DNA of 53,874 nucleotides from Candidatus Lambdaproteobacteria bacterium RIFOXYD2_FULL_50_16 (GTDB lineage: Bacteria; SAR324; XYD2-FULL-50-16): positions 89,338 to 143,211 of the forward strand of contig MFNE01000006.1 of NCBI GenBank assembly GCA_001783695.1, read 5' to 3'. A model generated the notes under the pieces. The model did not search any database and had not been told where the DNA came from. It worked only from the letters and a program-made list of their open reading frames with translations. Below are positions 9,435 through 17,668 of the stretch, piece after piece. A program made the translations under genes and the position numbers. Position 1 is the first letter of the stretch, and each line of letters opens with the position of its first letter.

Positions 9435-11347
9435 TGGGTCTTAGCGAACAACTAGCCGGGCAGAGCTTTTATCAGCGCCTTAAATGGGTGCGACTGCTGT
9501 TTTTTATTGCCCTGGCTGGGGTTACGGGGCGGGCTTTTTATTTACAGGTTTTTCTGAAATCTGATTTAGACAAACGAGCGGCGATGCAATATCGCCAGTC
9601 TGAAGACCTACGGTTGCAACGAGGTCCCATTGTGGACCGGGCGGGCGAGATGTTGGCGGTATCCTTACCTATGACCAGCCTCTTTGTGGTCCCGGCGGAG
9701 GTAGAAAAGCCAGCCGAGGCGGCTAGGCAGTTGGCCCCTCTCTTAGGGATTGATCAAGAGCAACTGTTAAAAAAAATGACCGAGCCTGGACCCTTCGCTT
9801 GGCTCAAGCGTCGTCTGCATCCGCGTCTGGCCGAGGCTGTTAGTCGGTTAAAAATCCCTGGAGTGCACGAGTTGGGCGAGTATCAGCGGTTTTACCCTCG
9901 CCAAACCCATAGCGCCCATCTTTTGGGGATTGTAGGGATCGATTCGAAGGGTTTGGAAGGATTGGAACTTCGTTACAATGACCACCTGATGGACGGCACC
10001 GACCGCCAAGCGACCTGGGCGAGCTTTTCCTCTGGTGAGCCTGTGGGCCGCCTGTCTGGAGGTTCGATTGAGTTAACCATCGATAACCGAATCCAATATT
10101 TTGTCGAAGAGGAGCTTAATAAAGGGGTCCAAGGTTTAGGGGCGAAAAACGGAGTGGCGATTTTAATGGAAACCGAGACTGGGCGGATTTTGGCGATGGC
10201 CAACTCCCCCAGTTTTGATCCGAACCAATATGGCCGCGCCAGTTTTTTAAACCGGGCGGTGGGGATGGCTTACGAGCCAGGAAGTACCTTTAAAATCATT
10301 ACTCTGGCCTCTGCTTTAGAAGAGGGTGTGATCAGCCCAGAAGACTTCTTTTTTTGCGAAAACGGCAGTTACGTGATCCAAGACCGAGTGATTCATGACA
10401 CCGGCAAACACGGCTGGTTGTCTTTAGAGGGGATTATCCAAAAATCCTCCAACATCTGCGCCGCCAAAATCGGCATGATGATGAATCGGGAACATTTTTA
10501 TAAACGGATCAAAGACTTTGGTTTTGGTAGCAAAACCAGACTTGGCTTGCCTGCCGAGGCGGGGGGTAAAATCTACCTCCCCGAAGAATGGACCCCGGTA
10601 AAAACCGCGACCATAAGTTATGGCCACGCGATTAGTGTCTCCCCCATGCAGATGACCGCGGCGATAAACACGGTGGCCAATGGTGGAATTTATGTGGAAC
10701 CTCGGGTAATCGGGCAGTTGGTCAGCGCCGGGGGGCATGTTGTAAAAAGCCCAGAGCAAGAATCGAAGCGACTCATAAAAAAAGAAACGGCCGAGCTCTT
10801 AACCCGCTTTATGGTAGCTGTCACCAAGCCCGAAGGGACCGCTTCTATGGCCCGAATTGCGGGTCTTGAAATCGCCGGGAAAACCGGCACCAGCCGTAAA
10901 TTTGATCAAGACACGGGCCAGTATTCCTCAAGCCAACATATTTCCAGCTTTATTGGTTTTTTCCCGGCCCAAAAGCCTTGGGTGACCCTCTACGTGATGG
11001 TTGATGAGCCAATCCGCTACTACGGCGGGGCGCGAAGTGCGGTGCCCGTTTTTCGGGAAATAGCTAAAAAAATAAAAGGTTTTGCGCCAGATACCAGCGC
11101 ACCCAAAGTCAATCCGTTGACCGCCTTGAGTGGGGTTCGTCCTATCAAGCTAGACAAGGCCCCTGTGCTCCTAGATAACAAAGGGGTTGGCCCGATGCGG
11201 CATTTGTTAATAGGCAAAAGTCTGCGCGAGGCCTTAGCATTGGCCGGTAGAGAGGGCGTAGCGCTCCGCGTTCAAGGCTCGGGACTGGTTAGAGACCTTT
11301 ACCAAGATCCCCAAAACCCCAAGGGTATAATCGCTAAACTCCGATGA
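9434..11347 (+). CDS. ftsI: FtsI-type penicillin-binding protein (division transpeptidase) with PASTA domain
   Basis: A 637-residue class B PBP that cross-links septal peptidoglycan. It has an N-terminal membrane anchor (LLFFIALAGVTGRAFYLQVF), a dimerisation domain beginning near RGPIVDRAGEMLAVS, and a transpeptidase domain. Active-site motifs are SxxK in PGSTFK, SxN in KSSNICAAK and KTGT in AGKTGTSRK. The last ~60 residues form a PASTA domain (PMRHLLIGKSLREALALAG), a feature of FtsI from some delta-proteobacteria and Gram-positives that E. coli FtsI lacks. The start is GTG, overlapping the ftsL stop in TAGTG. murE and murF, which usually follow, are absent here. Confidence 0.95.
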   Translation: MGLSEQLAGQSFYQRLKWVRLLFFIALAGVTGRAFYLQVFLKSDLDKRAAMQYRQSEDLRLQRGPIVDRAGEMLAVSLPMTSLFVVPAEVEKPAEAARQLAPLLGIDQEQLLKKMTEPGPFAWLKRRLHPRLAEAVSRLKIPGVHELGEYQRFYPRQTHSAHLLGIVGIDSKGLEGLELRYNDHLMDGTDRQATWASFSSGEPVGRLSGGSIELTIDNRIQYFVEEELNKGVQGLGAKNGVAILMETETGRILAMANSPSFDPNQYGRASFLNRAVGMAYEPGSTFKIITLASALEEGVISPEDFFFCENGSYVIQDRVIHDTGKHGWLSLEGIIQKSSNICAAKIGMMMNREHFYKRIKDFGFGSKTRLGLPAEAGGKIYLPEEWTPVKTATISYGHAISVSPMQMTAAINTVANGGIYVEPRVIGQLVSAGGHVVKSPEQESKRLIKKETAELLTRFMVAVTKPEGTASMARIAGLEIAGKTGTSRKFDQDTGQYSSSQHISSFIGFFPAQKPWVTLYVMVDEPIRYYGGARSAVPVFREIAKKIKGFAPDTSAPKVNPLTALSGVRPIKLDKAPVLLDNKGVGPMRHLLIGKSLREALALAGREGVALRVQGSGLVRDLYQDPQNPKGIIAKLR

Positions 11348-12150
11348 AAAAACTGCTCGATAATTTCAAAAGCGACATTGAGACCGAAGGCGATGATTTC
11401 CCAAAAGAAATTGCCACCACCGCAAAAAGGTATCTCGCTTTTATGATCGACTATACCTGGGTAACCCTTTTTATGGCCGGGGTATATCCAACTTTTTTGC
11501 CCGAAAATTGGGACCGAATGGACAACTCGCAAATTGCCTGGGCCATGGTTCCGGTTTATGCGGTGGGGATTGGGTTGGTCTTGGGTAAGGAGGTTTGGCG
11601 AGGGCGCTCACCGGGCAAGGCTTTTTTAAATCTCTATGTTGCCGACATAAAAGAAGGCCTGCCCCCGGCTAGTTTTAAACAGCTAATTCTGCGTAACTTG
11701 GTATTGGTAGCGGCTCCGATCGAGGTTTTTGCCCTCTTGTTTGACGAGCGTTGTAGGCGCTATGGCGACAAATTGGCCCAAACGGTGGTATTAGAAATAA
11801 AAAAACCACCCAAAGTGAGAAGGGTGACCCACAAGGCCTTGGCGGTGCTTTTGGGGGTGACCAGCCTTTGGACCTTGTATGTTTTTAATCAGCCCATGGC
11901 GATTAAAAAGTCGGACGGCTACAAATTCGCGATTCAAGCGGTTACCCAATATACCCCTTTGACCCAAGAGATTGGAGCGGTGGTGGATTTTGGCTTTTGG
12001 GTTGATGTGGAATACGCGTTTGACCACATTACCTATGGCTTGACCGCTGTTGGTGAAGCTGGGCAGCGAGAAGTGAGTGTGATAATCGACACCGCCGAGT
12101 CTCCATATAAAATTGCCGAGATAACCGTGACCGACCCCAAAAAGGATTAA
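11344..12150 (+). CDS. RDD-domain membrane protein with a C-terminal extracytoplasmic-type domain
   Basis: A 268-residue membrane protein. The RDD domain (ATTAKRYLAFMIDYTWVTLFM, then GRSPGKAFLNLYVAD and RRYGDKLAQTVVL) has two to three hydrophobic segments. A further transmembrane helix near residue 165 (ALAVLLGVTSLWTLYVF) precedes about 85 residues that resemble the small Coa1/DUF-type alpha-beta domains (QYTPLTQEIGAVVDFGFWVDVEY). It overlaps ftsI by four bases (ATGA), so it is translated with the division gene. RDD proteins have varied roles and transport has been suggested for some; no function can be assigned. Confidence 0.75.
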   Translation: MKKLLDNFKSDIETEGDDFPKEIATTAKRYLAFMIDYTWVTLFMAGVYPTFLPENWDRMDNSQIAWAMVPVYAVGIGLVLGKEVWRGRSPGKAFLNLYVADIKEGLPPASFKQLILRNLVLVAAPIEVFALLFDERCRRYGDKLAQTVVLEIKKPPKVRRVTHKALAVLLGVTSLWTLYVFNQPMAIKKSDGYKFAIQAVTQYTPLTQEIGAVVDFGFWVDVEYAFDHITYGLTAVGEAGQREVSVIIDTAESPYKIAEITVTDPKKD

Positions 12151-12167
12151 TCCTCCAATAGCAACCC

Positions 12168-12196
12168 TTGACACAGGTCTCTTACCCCTGGAATCT
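12168..12196 (+). promoter_or_regulatory. Sigma-70-type promoter candidate for lysK
   Basis: A perfect -35 hexamer TTGACA, a 17-base spacer, and the weak -10 hexamer GAATCT, about 30 bases before the lysK start and just after the RDD gene stop. It would give lysK, the MBL gene and mraY their own transcript in addition to read-through from rsmH. Confidence 0.5.
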
Positions 12197-12225
12197 GGGC
12201 CTTTGGCAACTTAAAACGTGAAACT

Positions 12226-13797
12226 ATGGCAATCGTCAATTGGCCCCTTGGGGAGGCCGAAAAAATCATCGCCCAACACCAAGACCCAAGCAAACCCGTT
12301 TTGTTTGAAACCGGTTTTGGTCCTTCGGGGCTGCCTCACATTGGCACCTTTGCCGAGGTGGTCCGCACCCTGTTTGTTATGGAGGCGCTTAAAGCGCAAG
12401 CACCTCATCTTAAAGCAAAATTAGTAGTATTCTGCGACGACCTTGACGGGCTGCGCTCACTGCCAGAAAACCTGCCGAATCACGATTTGCTCCGCCCCCA
12501 CCTGGGCAAACCCTTGTCTGCCATCCCCGATCCCTTTGGCGAGGCCGAAAGTTTTTCTGGTCATATGAATGGTCAGCTTAGACGGTTTTTGGATCACTAC
12601 GGTTTTCTTTATGAATATAAAAGCGCCACTGAATGTTACCGAAGCGGGGTTTTTGATTCGGGTCTAAAAGTGGTGATGGATCAGTATGACGCGATCAAGA
12701 CCGAATTTGTCAAAACCATCGCCGAAGACAAACGAGCCGATTGGAGCCCCTTTTTCCCGATTTGCGAGTCTTGCGGAAAGATTTATACCACGAGGGTCAC
12801 CGGGCTAGACCGAGTGTCTTATCAATTGGAATACGCTTGTGATAAGTCCGAAGCAAACTACCAAGCCTGCGGGCACCAAGGCAAACAAAGCGTCTTAGGG
12901 GGCCGAGTCAAGGTGGGTTGGAAGGTGGACTGGGCGCTCCGCTGGTACGTCTTTGGGGTGGAATATGAGATGTATGGCAAGGACCTGATGGAATCGGCCA
13001 CCTTGTCGGCCAAGATCTGCCGGATTATGGGGGGCAAACCCCCGGTGCCTTATAAATACGAACTCTTTTTGGACGAAGAAGGGGCCAAGATCTCCAAAAA
13101 GATTGGTAACGGAATCTCGATGGAGCAGTGGACCCGTTATGCTCCGTTAGGGGCATTACTCCATTTCCTTTTGGGTAACCCCAATAAGGCTAAGAAAATG
13201 GGGCTGCCTTTGCTGCCACGATTGGTGGACGAGTATTTGCAAATTGCCCGCGCCGAGACCTCTAGCGAAACCTTTAGTGCGCCTTGGTTTTTATCTCAGA
13301 TCCAAGGACTTCCTTTGCAAGCCGAGCCAGAGCTTAAGGGAGAGATTACCTACGGCTTGCTACACAATTTGGCTGAGGCTTTGAGTATATATAAGCCCGA
13401 TCTGCTCCTTGACTATGCCAAGACCTATGACCCGGCTGTGGCTAAAGACCCAGCTTTTTATTTAGACCTTTGCCAGCGGATTTGTTTATTGGCCAATGAG
13501 GAAAAAAAGGAAGAAACCCCACCGGTCCCAGACCTGACCTTTTTGCCCGAACTAAAAGTATTAAAAGACCAACTTTTGGCCAAGAAAGACCAAACCCTGG
13601 ACGGCGAAGAGATGCAAACCGCTCTGTTCAGTTTGGCCAAAGAGAAAGGGGCCAATCCTCGCGACTGGTTTGCCTTCTTGTATGCGGCTTTGTTGCAGAA
13701 AAACCAGGGGCCCAAGATGGGGCCCTTTTTGGCGATTGTGGGACCCAAAAAGGGTTTAGAGCTAGTGGAACAGGCGTTGGAGCGGCTTAATGCATGA
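12226..13797 (+). CDS. lysK: Class I lysyl-tRNA synthetase
   Basis: A 523-residue class I LysRS, which charges tRNA-Lys with lysine. It has the HIGH-like motif GPSGLPHIGTF (residues 32-42) and the KMSKS-like motif KISKK at about residue 288. The zinc-type CESCGKIY and TYR-rich central insertions and the C-terminal alpha-helix cage are also characteristic. Most bacteria use the unrelated class II LysS; the class I form occurs in archaea and scattered bacteria such as spirochaetes and alpha-proteobacteria. No class II gene is in the window. It sits inside the wall-synthesis cluster and overlaps the next gene by eight bases. Confidence 0.95.
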   Translation: MAIVNWPLGEAEKIIAQHQDPSKPVLFETGFGPSGLPHIGTFAEVVRTLFVMEALKAQAPHLKAKLVVFCDDLDGLRSLPENLPNHDLLRPHLGKPLSAIPDPFGEAESFSGHMNGQLRRFLDHYGFLYEYKSATECYRSGVFDSGLKVVMDQYDAIKTEFVKTIAEDKRADWSPFFPICESCGKIYTTRVTGLDRVSYQLEYACDKSEANYQACGHQGKQSVLGGRVKVGWKVDWALRWYVFGVEYEMYGKDLMESATLSAKICRIMGGKPPVPYKYELFLDEEGAKISKKIGNGISMEQWTRYAPLGALLHFLLGNPNKAKKMGLPLLPRLVDEYLQIARAETSSETFSAPWFLSQIQGLPLQAEPELKGEITYGLLHNLAEALSIYKPDLLLDYAKTYDPAVAKDPAFYLDLCQRICLLANEEKKEETPPVPDLTFLPELKVLKDQLLAKKDQTLDGEEMQTALFSLAKEKGANPRDWFAFLYAALLQKNQGPKMGPFLAIVGPKKGLELVEQALERLNA

Positions 13798-14422
13798 CTT
13801 TTTTTGCATAACCGTCTCGCCCCTACAGGAAAACTGCTTTGTGCTTTATTGCAACGAGACTAAAGAGGCGGCTCTAATCGACGCTGGCGATGAACCAAAG
13901 CAAATCTTGGCGGCCGTCAGGGCCCAAGGTCTGGTGCCCAAGTTGCTTTTAGCTACCCATGCTCATGTGGATCATATTTCAGCGGTTGCCGCTATCCAAG
14001 CCGAGTTAGAGCTCCCTTTTTTAGTTCATGAAAGGGAACTGCCGATTTTAGGGATGTTAACCGCCTCCCAATCTTTTTATGGTTTTGGAGACCAAAAAAC
14101 ACCAAAAATATCGGGTTATCTAAAGGCTGGGGAAGAGGTTGCTTTGGGCAAACTTAAGATTCAAGTGATCGAAACCCCTGGCCATACCCCTGGCGGGGTC
14201 TGCCTGAAAGTGGGAAACGACTTGTTTACCGGGGATACCCTGTTCGCTTACAGTATTGGGCGCACCGACCTGCCTGGAGGCAATACAAGTCAATTGATGG
14301 AGTCGATCAAAACCCAACTGTTGGTCCTAGACTCACAAACCCAAGTACACCCCGGCCATGGACCAAGTAGTAGTATTGGGGCCGAAATCAAACGAAACCC
14401 CTTTTTGCAAGGGCTGGCCTGA
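13790..14422 (+). CDS. Metallo-beta-lactamase-fold hydrolase (glyoxalase II-like)
   Basis: A 210-residue soluble hydrolase with the metal motif THAHVDH at residues 56-62, a conserved His-Gly in GHTPGG, TGDTLF with the bridging Asp, and HPGHGPSS near the C terminus. This is the glyoxalase II/YcbL type, which usually cleaves thioesters such as lactoylglutathione, although related members have other substrates. It overlaps lysK by eight bases and mraY by one (TGATG), so the three are co-translated. Confidence 0.88.
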   Translation: MHDFFCITVSPLQENCFVLYCNETKEAALIDAGDEPKQILAAVRAQGLVPKLLLATHAHVDHISAVAAIQAELELPFLVHERELPILGMLTASQSFYGFGDQKTPKISGYLKAGEEVALGKLKIQVIETPGHTPGGVCLKVGNDLFTGDTLFAYSIGRTDLPGGNTSQLMESIKTQLLVLDSQTQVHPGHGPSSSIGAEIKRNPFLQGLA

Positions 14423-15681
14423 TGTTATCGGAACTCTTATACCAACTGTTTCACTATCAGATCTTCAAGTCCGTTTTTTTTAGGGCTGGCCTGACCTATT
14501 TGACCGCGTTTTTTCTGGTCAATACTCTGATGCCCAAAATGATTCGCAGCTTTAGGCGTAAAGGGATCACCTCGGACTTCGCGCCCTACCAAGAATCAAC
14601 CGGGCCTTACAAAGGGGCCACCCCTATCATGGGCGGGATCATCCTGATCCCCTCGATTTTGGTCGCTTTTTTGGCTTGGGGCTGGCTTAACCGGTACACC
14701 ACCTCCTTGATGATCCTGACCCTGGCCTTCACCCTAATCGGTGGGGCCGACGACTGGGCCAAGGTGATGCACAAGCGGCGCGTTTTAAGGGGGGAAGAGG
14801 AGCAAAAAAGCTACGCCGACAAGGCCGACGGGCTTTCTGGCGGAATGCGGCTGGGCTTGGAATTTTTGGTAACCCTTTTGGTAATCGGTTACTTGACCTA
14901 CGAAAACGGGGGCCTAGAGGCGCATCTACATATCCCCGGTTTCCCGATGAAAAATCTGATGCCTGAACTGCCGCTTTGGCTCTTTTTGCCTTTTGTTTGT
15001 ATGGTAATCGTCGGTGGGGCGAACGCAGTCAACCTGACCGATGGGCTTGATTCGTTGGCCACCGTGCCTATTGTTACCACGGCGATTTTTGTGGGCAGTG
15101 CCGCTTATATTGCGGGGGACCAATTTTGGTCGGACCGTTTGAAGTTGCTTTTTATCTCTGAAGATTTAAAGGAGCTTTCCGTATTTTCGATTGGTTTGAT
15201 TGCCGCCTGCTTCGCCTTTCTCAAATTCAACAGCCCACCTGCCTCGATCTATATGGGTGATGTCGGCAGCTTGGGGTTGGGCGCGGCGATTTGCTCGATG
15301 TTTGTTTTAGTCGGAACCGAGCTTTATTTGCCCATCGTTGGGGGAACCTTCTTGCTGGCCGCGATTAGTGTGATCATTCAGCGGATGTGGTTTCAATTGG
15401 CCTTAAAACGAAGGGGCCGCGAATATGCGGAAAAAAACCGATTTTTTTATCGGGCTCCCTACCACCACCACGCCCAAGAGGTCCTGACCTTTCGCGAAAG
15501 CGAACGCCAAGTCCGCTCGATCTGGCATATGTGGGCATTACGTTTAGGTTGGGGCCACGTCCCTGATGAAGACAAATACCTAAACCGCGAACAGGTCAAT
15601 AATAAGGTTATCTGGAACAACCATCTACGCTCGGTGTTCCTCTTAGTGATCGCCTTGATGATCTACTTCAAGGTCCGCTAA
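14422..15681 (+). CDS. mraY: Phospho-N-acetylmuramoyl-pentapeptide transferase
   Basis: MraY transfers phospho-MurNAc-pentapeptide to undecaprenyl phosphate to form lipid I at the inner membrane. The 419-residue polytopic protein has the Asp pair GGADDWAK, the motif NAVNLTDGLD, GDVGSLGLG, and the cytosolic histidine motif PYHHHAQE. It is longer than E. coli MraY (360) through an insertion around GEEEQKSYADKADG and between transmembrane helices. It is the last gene of the plus-strand cluster, after lysK and the MBL gene rather than after murF. Confidence 0.95.
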   Translation: MLSELLYQLFHYQIFKSVFFRAGLTYLTAFFLVNTLMPKMIRSFRRKGITSDFAPYQESTGPYKGATPIMGGIILIPSILVAFLAWGWLNRYTTSLMILTLAFTLIGGADDWAKVMHKRRVLRGEEEQKSYADKADGLSGGMRLGLEFLVTLLVIGYLTYENGGLEAHLHIPGFPMKNLMPELPLWLFLPFVCMVIVGGANAVNLTDGLDSLATVPIVTTAIFVGSAAYIAGDQFWSDRLKLLFISEDLKELSVFSIGLIAACFAFLKFNSPPASIYMGDVGSLGLGAAICSMFVLVGTELYLPIVGGTFLLAAISVIIQRMWFQLALKRRGREYAEKNRFFYRAPYHHHAQEVLTFRESERQVRSIWHMWALRLGWGHVPDEDKYLNREQVNNKVIWNNHLRSVFLLVIALMIYFKVR

Positions 15682-15684
15682 ACT

Positions 15685-15717
15685 AGGGCGCTTTGCCAAA
15701 AAACGCGCGGCGCCCTG
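15685..15717. repeat. Hairpin after mraY (AGGGCGC-N-GCGCCCT)
   Basis: A seven-base GC-rich inverted repeat begins a few bases after the mraY stop, with a loop of about 18 bases. It lacks a T run but lies where the plus-strand operon should end, between convergent genes. Confidence 0.4.
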
Positions 15718-15744
15718 GATATGTTAACGGCGGGTTCAATCCAA

Positions 15745-15766
15745 CCAGTTCATTTATCTGAACTGG
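15745..15766. repeat. Perfect hairpin CCAGTTCA-N6-TGAACTGG over the transglutaminase-like stop
   Basis: An eight-base perfect stem with a six-base loop (TTTATC) that contains the last codons and the TGA stop of the minus-strand gene. There is no T run. It may protect the 3' end of either convergent transcript. Confidence 0.5.
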
Positions 15767-16643
15767 AGGTGCTTTGTAGCGTCACCTCCACCTCCACCGT
15801 TAACCTTTGGTTTGCCGAGCCGACAAAGGTTCCACGAAGTGGGGGAACGTCAAAATAATCACGACCAATGGCGGTGCGGATATACTGCCAATCGACTAAT
15901 TTATTGTTGGTAGGATCGGCACCAATCCAACCCGCTTCTTTATGCCATGCCTGCACCCAAGCGTGGGTTGCCGAAGCGCCCCTTAAGTGGGCCCCTTGTT
16001 CGCCTTTTTTGGGGTCATAAATATAACCGCTTACGTACCTAGCGGGAATCCCTGCCAAACGCAAAACCCCAATCATCGCATGGGCCATGTCCTGGCAGAC
16101 ACCTCCCCCGTGCGTGAATAATTCTTTGGCATTTGAAAATACATGGGTGACGTCGGGGTCATAACGGAAACTATAAAAGAAATGCCCGGCGAGTTCCTTA
16201 AGCGCCCCTTCAAATTCGGTCTGATTCATTTTGGTATCGACCTTGTTTGGGATGGTCTCATATTCCATAAGCTTCGGAACCGCAGGACTCCAGCCGGTGT
16301 ATTCGGAGACTAAAACGGGGATGTAGCGCTCGTCTTTACTGCCTTCACGTCCACAACAAACCCCGTTGGTAGTCTCGACTAATCCAGAGGAAACAATATC
16401 AATATGGCGGTGCGGCTCTAAGATATCGAAGTAAAAGATTTGATTTTTAAAATGATCAAAAAAACCTTTGACCTTGACCTCTGGTGAAACCTTAAGGCTG
16501 GTTTCAATAGGCTTTTGCAAGCCGGTTTTAATGGGGGTCTTGCGGATTTCGCTATGGCCTTGGACCACGGGTTTGTCGTAGTCGATACGGGTCCTATGGG
16601 TAAACTGCAAAACCGCAGTTTCGCCTGGGCTGAAGGGTTTCAT
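15750..16643 (-). CDS. Transglutaminase-like cysteine peptidase-fold protein
   Basis: A 297-residue cytoplasmic protein with an N-terminal beta domain (LQFTHRTRIDYDKPV) and a transglutaminase-like core. The catalytic triad is visible: Cys in GGGVCQDMAH, His in ATHAWVQAW, and Asp in IGADPTNN. This type always travels with alpha-E and circularly permuted ATP-grasp proteins, as here. The set has been linked to peptide or amide-bond synthesis and turnover (amidoligase-type systems), but its product is not established. It overlaps the alpha-E gene by four bases (ATGA). Confidence 0.9.
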   Translation of the reverse strand: MKPFSPGETAVLQFTHRTRIDYDKPVVQGHSEIRKTPIKTGLQKPIETSLKVSPEVKVKGFFDHFKNQIFYFDILEPHRHIDIVSSGLVETTNGVCCGREGSKDERYIPVLVSEYTGWSPAVPKLMEYETIPNKVDTKMNQTEFEGALKELAGHFFYSFRYDPDVTHVFSNAKELFTHGGGVCQDMAHAMIGVLRLAGIPARYVSGYIYDPKKGEQGAHLRGASATHAWVQAWHKEAGWIGADPTNNKLVDWQYIRTAIGRDYFDVPPLRGTFVGSANQRLTVEVEVTLQSTSSSDK

Positions 16644-17668
16644 AACCGGCTTTGTTGTTGTTGCTGTTGAAGTTGTCTTAGGTCGAGACTAAAGTCACTA
16701 CCTCTATCGCGAGAGATTTTCAGCGAGTTAAAATAGTTTTGATCCACTAATTCTTGTAATTCCGTCAGTTCCTTTAGAATTTCATCTAAATATTCTTTAT
16801 AACCCTGCCCAAAAACCTTGGTCATTCCGCCACTATAATGGAGTAATTCCCGCAAGCGATCTAGGGTAAACAAAACCTTGCTAGAGGAATGATTGGTCGC
16901 TTTGGCAATCGAGCTCAAAGCCAGATTGACCTGATCCACCGAATAGGCAATCGAGCGAGGGAAATTGCCGGTGTTGACTAATAAATCGGCCACTAACACT
17001 GGATCGATCCGGGCTTGATGAATCCGACGATAGGCCTCATGGGCCGAAGCCGCTTTGAGCAAGGCCATCCATTGGTGCAGGTCAACCGGGCTGCCCACAT
17101 CATCCAGGCTAGGCAGTAAAATAAAGTATTTTATTTTTAAGATGTTAACCGTCGTGATCGCCCTTTGGTAATAGCGCCCCAACCGAAGCCACTGCCATCC
17201 TTGGGCCTGAATCATGGAGTTATCTACTAGCCCATGAAAGCAATTGCAAAACACCAAGATCTGATTATGAAATTCATCGAGTTTTTGAACCCTATTTTGA
17301 TCTAAGGTCATGGATTTAAGCCCATGATACATCACATTTAAATGCAGCCAAATCTCTTCAGAGAGGTTGTTCCTGATGTTTTTGGCTGATTCACGTGCTT
17401 GAAAAACCGAGCTAATCGTAGAATGGGGATTTTCTTCACTAAAAAGCAAAAAATCCACCACCTCACGTTCACTCACCTCTGGGTGAAGGCTTTTATAAAA
17501 ATCAAGCGACTCGGTGATCTGCAAAATCGGGGTCCAAACGTCAATGTCGTCATACCCACTTTTTTCTAGGTCCATCTGTCGATAGACATCCAAAATGCGG
17601 GTTAGGTTTTCTGCGTTTTCAATAAAACGGCCAATCCAATAAAGGCGTTGCGCCACTCGGCTTAACAT
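16640..17668 (-). CDS. Alpha-E domain protein
   Basis: A 342-residue all-helical alpha-E (DUF403) protein. It begins with the family hallmark MLSRVAQRLYWIGRFIENAENLTRILDVY, contains DQNRVQKLDEFHNQIL, and ends in a poly-Gln tract. The family has no known catalytic role and probably scaffolds the ATP-grasp partner. It overlaps the upstream gene by seven bases (ATGTTAA) and the transglutaminase-like gene by four, so the three are made together. Confidence 0.93.
   Translation of the reverse strand: MLSRVAQRLYWIGRFIENAENLTRILDVYRQMDLEKSGYDDIDVWTPILQITESLDFYKSLHPEVSEREVVDFLLFSEENPHSTISSVFQARESAKNIRNNLSEEIWLHLNVMYHGLKSMTLDQNRVQKLDEFHNQILVFCNCFHGLVDNSMIQAQGWQWLRLGRYYQRAITTVNILKIKYFILLPSLDDVGSPVDLHQWMALLKAASAHEAYRRIHQARIDPVLVADLLVNTGNFPRSIAYSVDQVNLALSSIAKATNHSSSKVLFTLDRLRELLHYSGGMTKVFGQGYKEYLDEILKELTELQELVDQNYFNSLKISRDRGSDFSLDLRQLQQQQQQSRL

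Noticed and set aside
15685-15766. Standard terminators for the convergent mraY and transglutaminase-like operons
   Set aside because: Both stems are strong but neither is followed by a T run, so I list them as hairpins only.
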